Shown piece after piece: positions 61,801 to 64,000 of a stretch of 64,000 nucleotides of DNA; the first letter of the stretch is position 1; each line of letters begins with the position of its first letter. The DNA is taken from the NCBI RefSeq assembly GCF_019793435.1, contig NZ_JAILYH010000004.1, positions 248,001-312,000 on the forward strand, read 5' to 3'. A program made the position numbers and the translations under genes. The DNA is from Rhizobium redzepovicii. GTDB lineage: Bacteria; Pseudomonadota; Alphaproteobacteria; Rhizobiales; Rhizobiaceae. The notes beneath the pieces were generated by a model. The model was not told where the DNA came from, ran no database searches, and saw only the letters and a program-made list of their open reading frames with translations.

Positions 61801-62697
61801 TCAGGAGAGGGGCGGCTTCTCGGCCATCCGGTCGAGGAACGCCTGAAGGGCCGGACTGCGCTTTTCCTCTGTCCGGAAGGCGATAAATATCCTCCGGCGG
61901 ATTTCCGGAACGAGCCTGCAGACCCAGACGTCTTCGAGATCGTAGCTGGCGCGCAGGCCAGGCAGGATCGAGATGCCGTAATTCTGCCGGATTAGCGCGA
62001 TGGTCACTTCGAAACCTTTGCATCTCGCTACGATGTTGGGCTTGAAGCCCTCTTCCTGACAGGCTTCCACCAGCATCCTCGTATAGGTGTCGGACGCGGT
62101 GTCGATCGCCCACCGCTCATCCCGAAGCTCATGCAGGCCGACGGTCGGCCGCTCCGACAGCCTGTGATCCCTCGAGACCATGACGTTGAAGACGTCCTCC
62201 ATCAGGAAGATCGTCTCGATGTTGGGATCGAGCGCGCCGGTCGGTATGTTCAAGTCATCGATAATCGCGACGTCAGTCTGCCAGCTGCGCAGCGCGGCAA
62301 CGCTTTCGCCCGGCTCCATTTCTTCGAACTGGACGGTGAGGTGAGGGTGCCGTTCGGCGAGATCGTAGACGACCTTCGGAATGAGGGCGGCGGCCACGGA
62401 AGGAAACGCCGCCACCCGAAGTTCGCCGGAAACGACGCTTTTCAATTCAGCGATGTCTGCTTTCGCCGATTCGATTTCGATGAGGATCTTCTCTGCCCGC
62501 AGCACCAGCTGCTGGCCGGCGGGCGTCATGACAACGCCCCGGCCGCGTCGCTCGACGAGCCGTATGCCGACCTCTTCTTCAAGAAGCGCAATTTGTTGCG
62601 ACACGGCCGACGGCGAGACGTGCAAGGCTTCTGCCACCGCGGCCATGGTCTTGCGGATCGACAGTTCGCGCAGCGCCCGCAGACGTCCGACATCCAT
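61801..62697 (-). CDS. LysR family transcriptional regulator
   Basis: 298-residue regulator: N-terminal winged helix (MDVGRLRALRELSIRKTMAAVAEALHVSPSAVSQQIALLEEEVG), a linker helix, and a periplasmic-binding-protein-type effector domain (from about 90). Lies between the transporter-dsdA operon (same strand, downstream) and the divergent SHMT-type gene, so it is the obvious candidate to control both, responding to a small amino-acid-like inducer. Effector unknown. Confidence 0.93.
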   Translation of the reverse strand: MDVGRLRALRELSIRKTMAAVAEALHVSPSAVSQQIALLEEEVGIRLVERRGRGVVMTPAGQQLVLRAEKILIEIESAKADIAELKSVVSGELRVAAFPSVAAALIPKVVYDLAERHPHLTVQFEEMEPGESVAALRSWQTDVAIIDDLNIPTGALDPNIETIFLMEDVFNVMVSRDHRLSERPTVGLHELRDERWAIDTASDTYTRMLVEACQEEGFKPNIVARCKGFEVTIALIRQNYGISILPGLRASYDLEDVWVCRLVPEIRRRIFIAFRTEEKRSPALQAFLDRMAEKPPLS

Positions 62698-62823
62698 TTC
62701 GACCTCCTCGCAGCTCCGAAATCATTAGCATGTCTGAACGTATAAGCAAATATTATTAACTTTTTCTGGTGTTTCGATCGATCTAGGGTCCGCCTCACGA
62801 ATTCGAGGAATTGGAGAACTCAG
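62698..62823. promoter_or_regulatory. Divergent promoter between the LysR gene and SHMT-type gene
   Basis: 126-base gap, locally AT-rich, holding an inverted repeat ATAA-N7-TTAT at 62742-62756 and the ribosome site GGAGAA before the SHMT-type ATG. It is a plausible LysR binding region, although the repeat is not the classic T-N11-A form. Confidence 0.45.
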
Positions 62824-64000
62824 ATGACCAACGCTGCAAGGGTGCATTTCAACACCACCGTCCAGGAGGCTGATCCACTCGTCGCCGATGCCCTCGCGTC
62901 CGAGCGGGCCCGCCAGCAGAACCAGATTGAGCTCATCGCTTCGGAGAATATCGTCAGCCGTGCGGTTCTGGACGCCTTGGGGCACGAGATCACCAATAAG
63001 ACGCTCGAAGGCTATCCGGGCAACCGTTTTCACGGTGGCGGGCAGTTCGTCGACATTGCCGAACAGGCCGCGATCGACCGCGCCAAGCAGCTGTTCAATT
63101 GCGGCTACGCCAACGTCCAGCCGCATTCGGGGACGCAGGCCAACCTTGCCGTCTTCTTCCTGCTGCTGAAGCCAGGCGAAAAGGTGCTATCGCTGGACCT
63201 TGCGGCCGGTGGCCACCTGTCGCACGGCATGAAGGCGAACCTGTCGGGCCGCTGGTTCGACGCCAACAATTACAGCGTCAACCCGCAGAACGAGGTCATC
63301 GACCTCGATGAGATGGAGCGCATCGCCGAAGAGATCCGCCCGAAGCTGCTGATCACCGGTGGTTCGGCATATCCGCGCGAACTCGACTTCGAGCGCATGT
63401 CGAAGATCGCAAAGAAGGTCGGCGCCCACTTCCTGGTGGATATGGCCCATATCGCCGGCCTTGTTGCAGGCGGCGTCCATCCTTCGCCGTTCCCGCATGC
63501 CGACATCGTGACCTGCACCACGACCAAGACGCTGCGCGGTCCGCGTGGCGGCCTGATCCTCACGAACAACGAGGAATGGTACAAGAAGCTGCAAGCGGCA
63601 GTGTTTCCCGGCGTCCAGGGCTCGCTGCACAGCAACGTCCTGGCCGCCAAGGCGATCTGCCTGGGCGAAGCCCTCCGCGACGATTTCAAGGTCTATGCCC
63701 GCCAGGTCGTGGCGAACGCGAAAGTCCTCGCCGAAACGCTTGCCGATCGTGGTATTCGCATCGTTTCCGGCGGCACCGACACCCACATCATCCTGCTCGA
63801 TCTGTCGAGCAAGGGACTGCTTGGAAAACAGGCCGAGACGCTGCTCGCCAAGGCGAACATCACATCCAACAAGAACCCGATCCCCGGCGACAGTCCCCGT
63901 CCTCCGGAGTGGGTGGGCATGCGCCTTGGCTCGTCCGCTGCGACGACGCGCGGCCTGAAGGAGGAGGAATTCCGGGTCCTCGGCCATGTCATCGCGGATC
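62824..64000 (+). CDS. Serine hydroxymethyltransferase family (GlyA paralogue, likely 2-methylserine hydroxymethyltransferase-like); 3' end beyond window
   Basis: 392 codons are visible before the window ends. Fold-type I PLP enzyme of the SHMT family: RQQNQIELIASENIVS, PLP Lys235 in TTTKTLRGPRGG, HGGHL-like AGGHLSHG and VDMAHIAGLVAGG. Relative to E. coli SHMT several key positions differ: Tyr55 is Thr60 (NKTLEGYPG), Tyr64-Tyr65 are Phe69-His70 (NRFHGG), His228 is Thr234, and PGGQGGPLMH reads PGVQGSLHS. From memory these match 2-methylserine hydroxymethyltransferases rather than housekeeping GlyA. Divergent from the LysR gene. SHMT-family call is certain; the specific substrate is inference. 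Confidence 0.85.
   Translation, partial: MTNAARVHFNTTVQEADPLVADALASERARQQNQIELIASENIVSRAVLDALGHEITNKTLEGYPGNRFHGGGQFVDIAEQAAIDRAKQLFNCGYANVQPHSGTQANLAVFFLLLKPGEKVLSLDLAAGGHLSHGMKANLSGRWFDANNYSVNPQNEVIDLDEMERIAEEIRPKLLITGGSAYPRELDFERMSKIAKKVGAHFLVDMAHIAGLVAGGVHPSPFPHADIVTCTTTKTLRGPRGGLILTNNEEWYKKLQAAVFPGVQGSLHSNVLAAKAICLGEALRDDFKVYARQVVANAKVLAETLADRGIRIVSGGTDTHIILLDLSSKGLLGKQAETLLAKANITSNKNPIPGDSPRPPEWVGMRLGSSAATTRGLKEEEFRVLGHVIAD

Noticed and set aside
62742..62756. Classic LysR T-N11-A operator before the SHMT-type gene
   Set aside because: The inverted repeat ATAA-N7-TTAT does not give T-N11-A; retained only as a plausible site.

Overview
The window is about 64 kb of chromosome from an alphaproteobacterium of the order Rhizobiales, most likely Rhizobium (R. 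leguminosarum / R. etli group). Evidence: high GC with strong third-position GC; a general amino-acid transporter of the Aap type; the nifR3(dusB)-ntrB-ntrC cluster; an alphaproteobacterial SOS box (GTTC-N7-GTTC) upstream of lexA; a pyruvate dehydrogenase operon whose E1 beta subunit carries its own lipoyl domain; EipB and fused IspDF proteins; and intergenic repeats of the rhizobial palindromic kind. I saw no tRNA, rRNA, CRISPR array, prophage or intact insertion sequence.

Layout, left to right. 1-3405: the aapJ-aapQ-aapM end of an amino-acid ABC transporter, read leftward and cut by the window edge. 3765-9295: metC, an FAD monooxygenase, a zinc-finger protein, an alpha/beta hydrolase, cysE, a DUF3126 protein and a phasin. 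9567-16426: the ClpS-ClpA protease adaptor/unfoldase, then HIT, GNAT-like (COG3146), glycerophosphodiesterase and RidA genes, then the envelope protein EipB. 17077-30207: a long translation/envelope block rpsB-tsf-pyrH-frr-uppS-cdsA-rseP-bamA-lpxD-fabZ-lpxA-lpxI-lpxB, covering ribosome supply, undecaprenyl and phospholipid precursors, outer-membrane assembly and lipid A. 30250-38766: gltA, comEC, lexA, a VOC protein, kdsA, eno and an FtsB-like septum protein. 38912-47501: pyruvate dehydrogenase and lipoate genes (pdhA, pdhB, pdhC, lpdA, lipA) with small genes interspersed. 47723-50510: an ATPase, a COQ10/RatA-type protein, CinA and IspDF. 50656-54271: dusB-ntrB-ntrC, the nitrogen regulatory operon.

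54272-64000 looks accessory. In many relatives ntrY-ntrX follow ntrC; here there is a 535-base gap with a possible small RNA terminator, an aldo/keto reductase, and then a second complete Aap-like transporter (binding protein, two permeases, ATPase) whose operon ends in a D-serine ammonia-lyase (dsdA). Upstream lie a LysR regulator and, divergently, a serine hydroxymethyltransferase paralogue with several substituted active-site residues. The paralogue resembles 2-methylserine hydroxymethyltransferase (EC 2.1.2.7), which forms D-alanine from 2-methylserine and acts on 2-(hydroxymethyl)serine, where D-serine is the expected product. Together with DsdA and a dedicated importer this suggests an uptake-and-degradation route for alpha-substituted serines feeding one-carbon units, pyruvate and ammonia into metabolism. 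This is the most interesting candidate system in the window.
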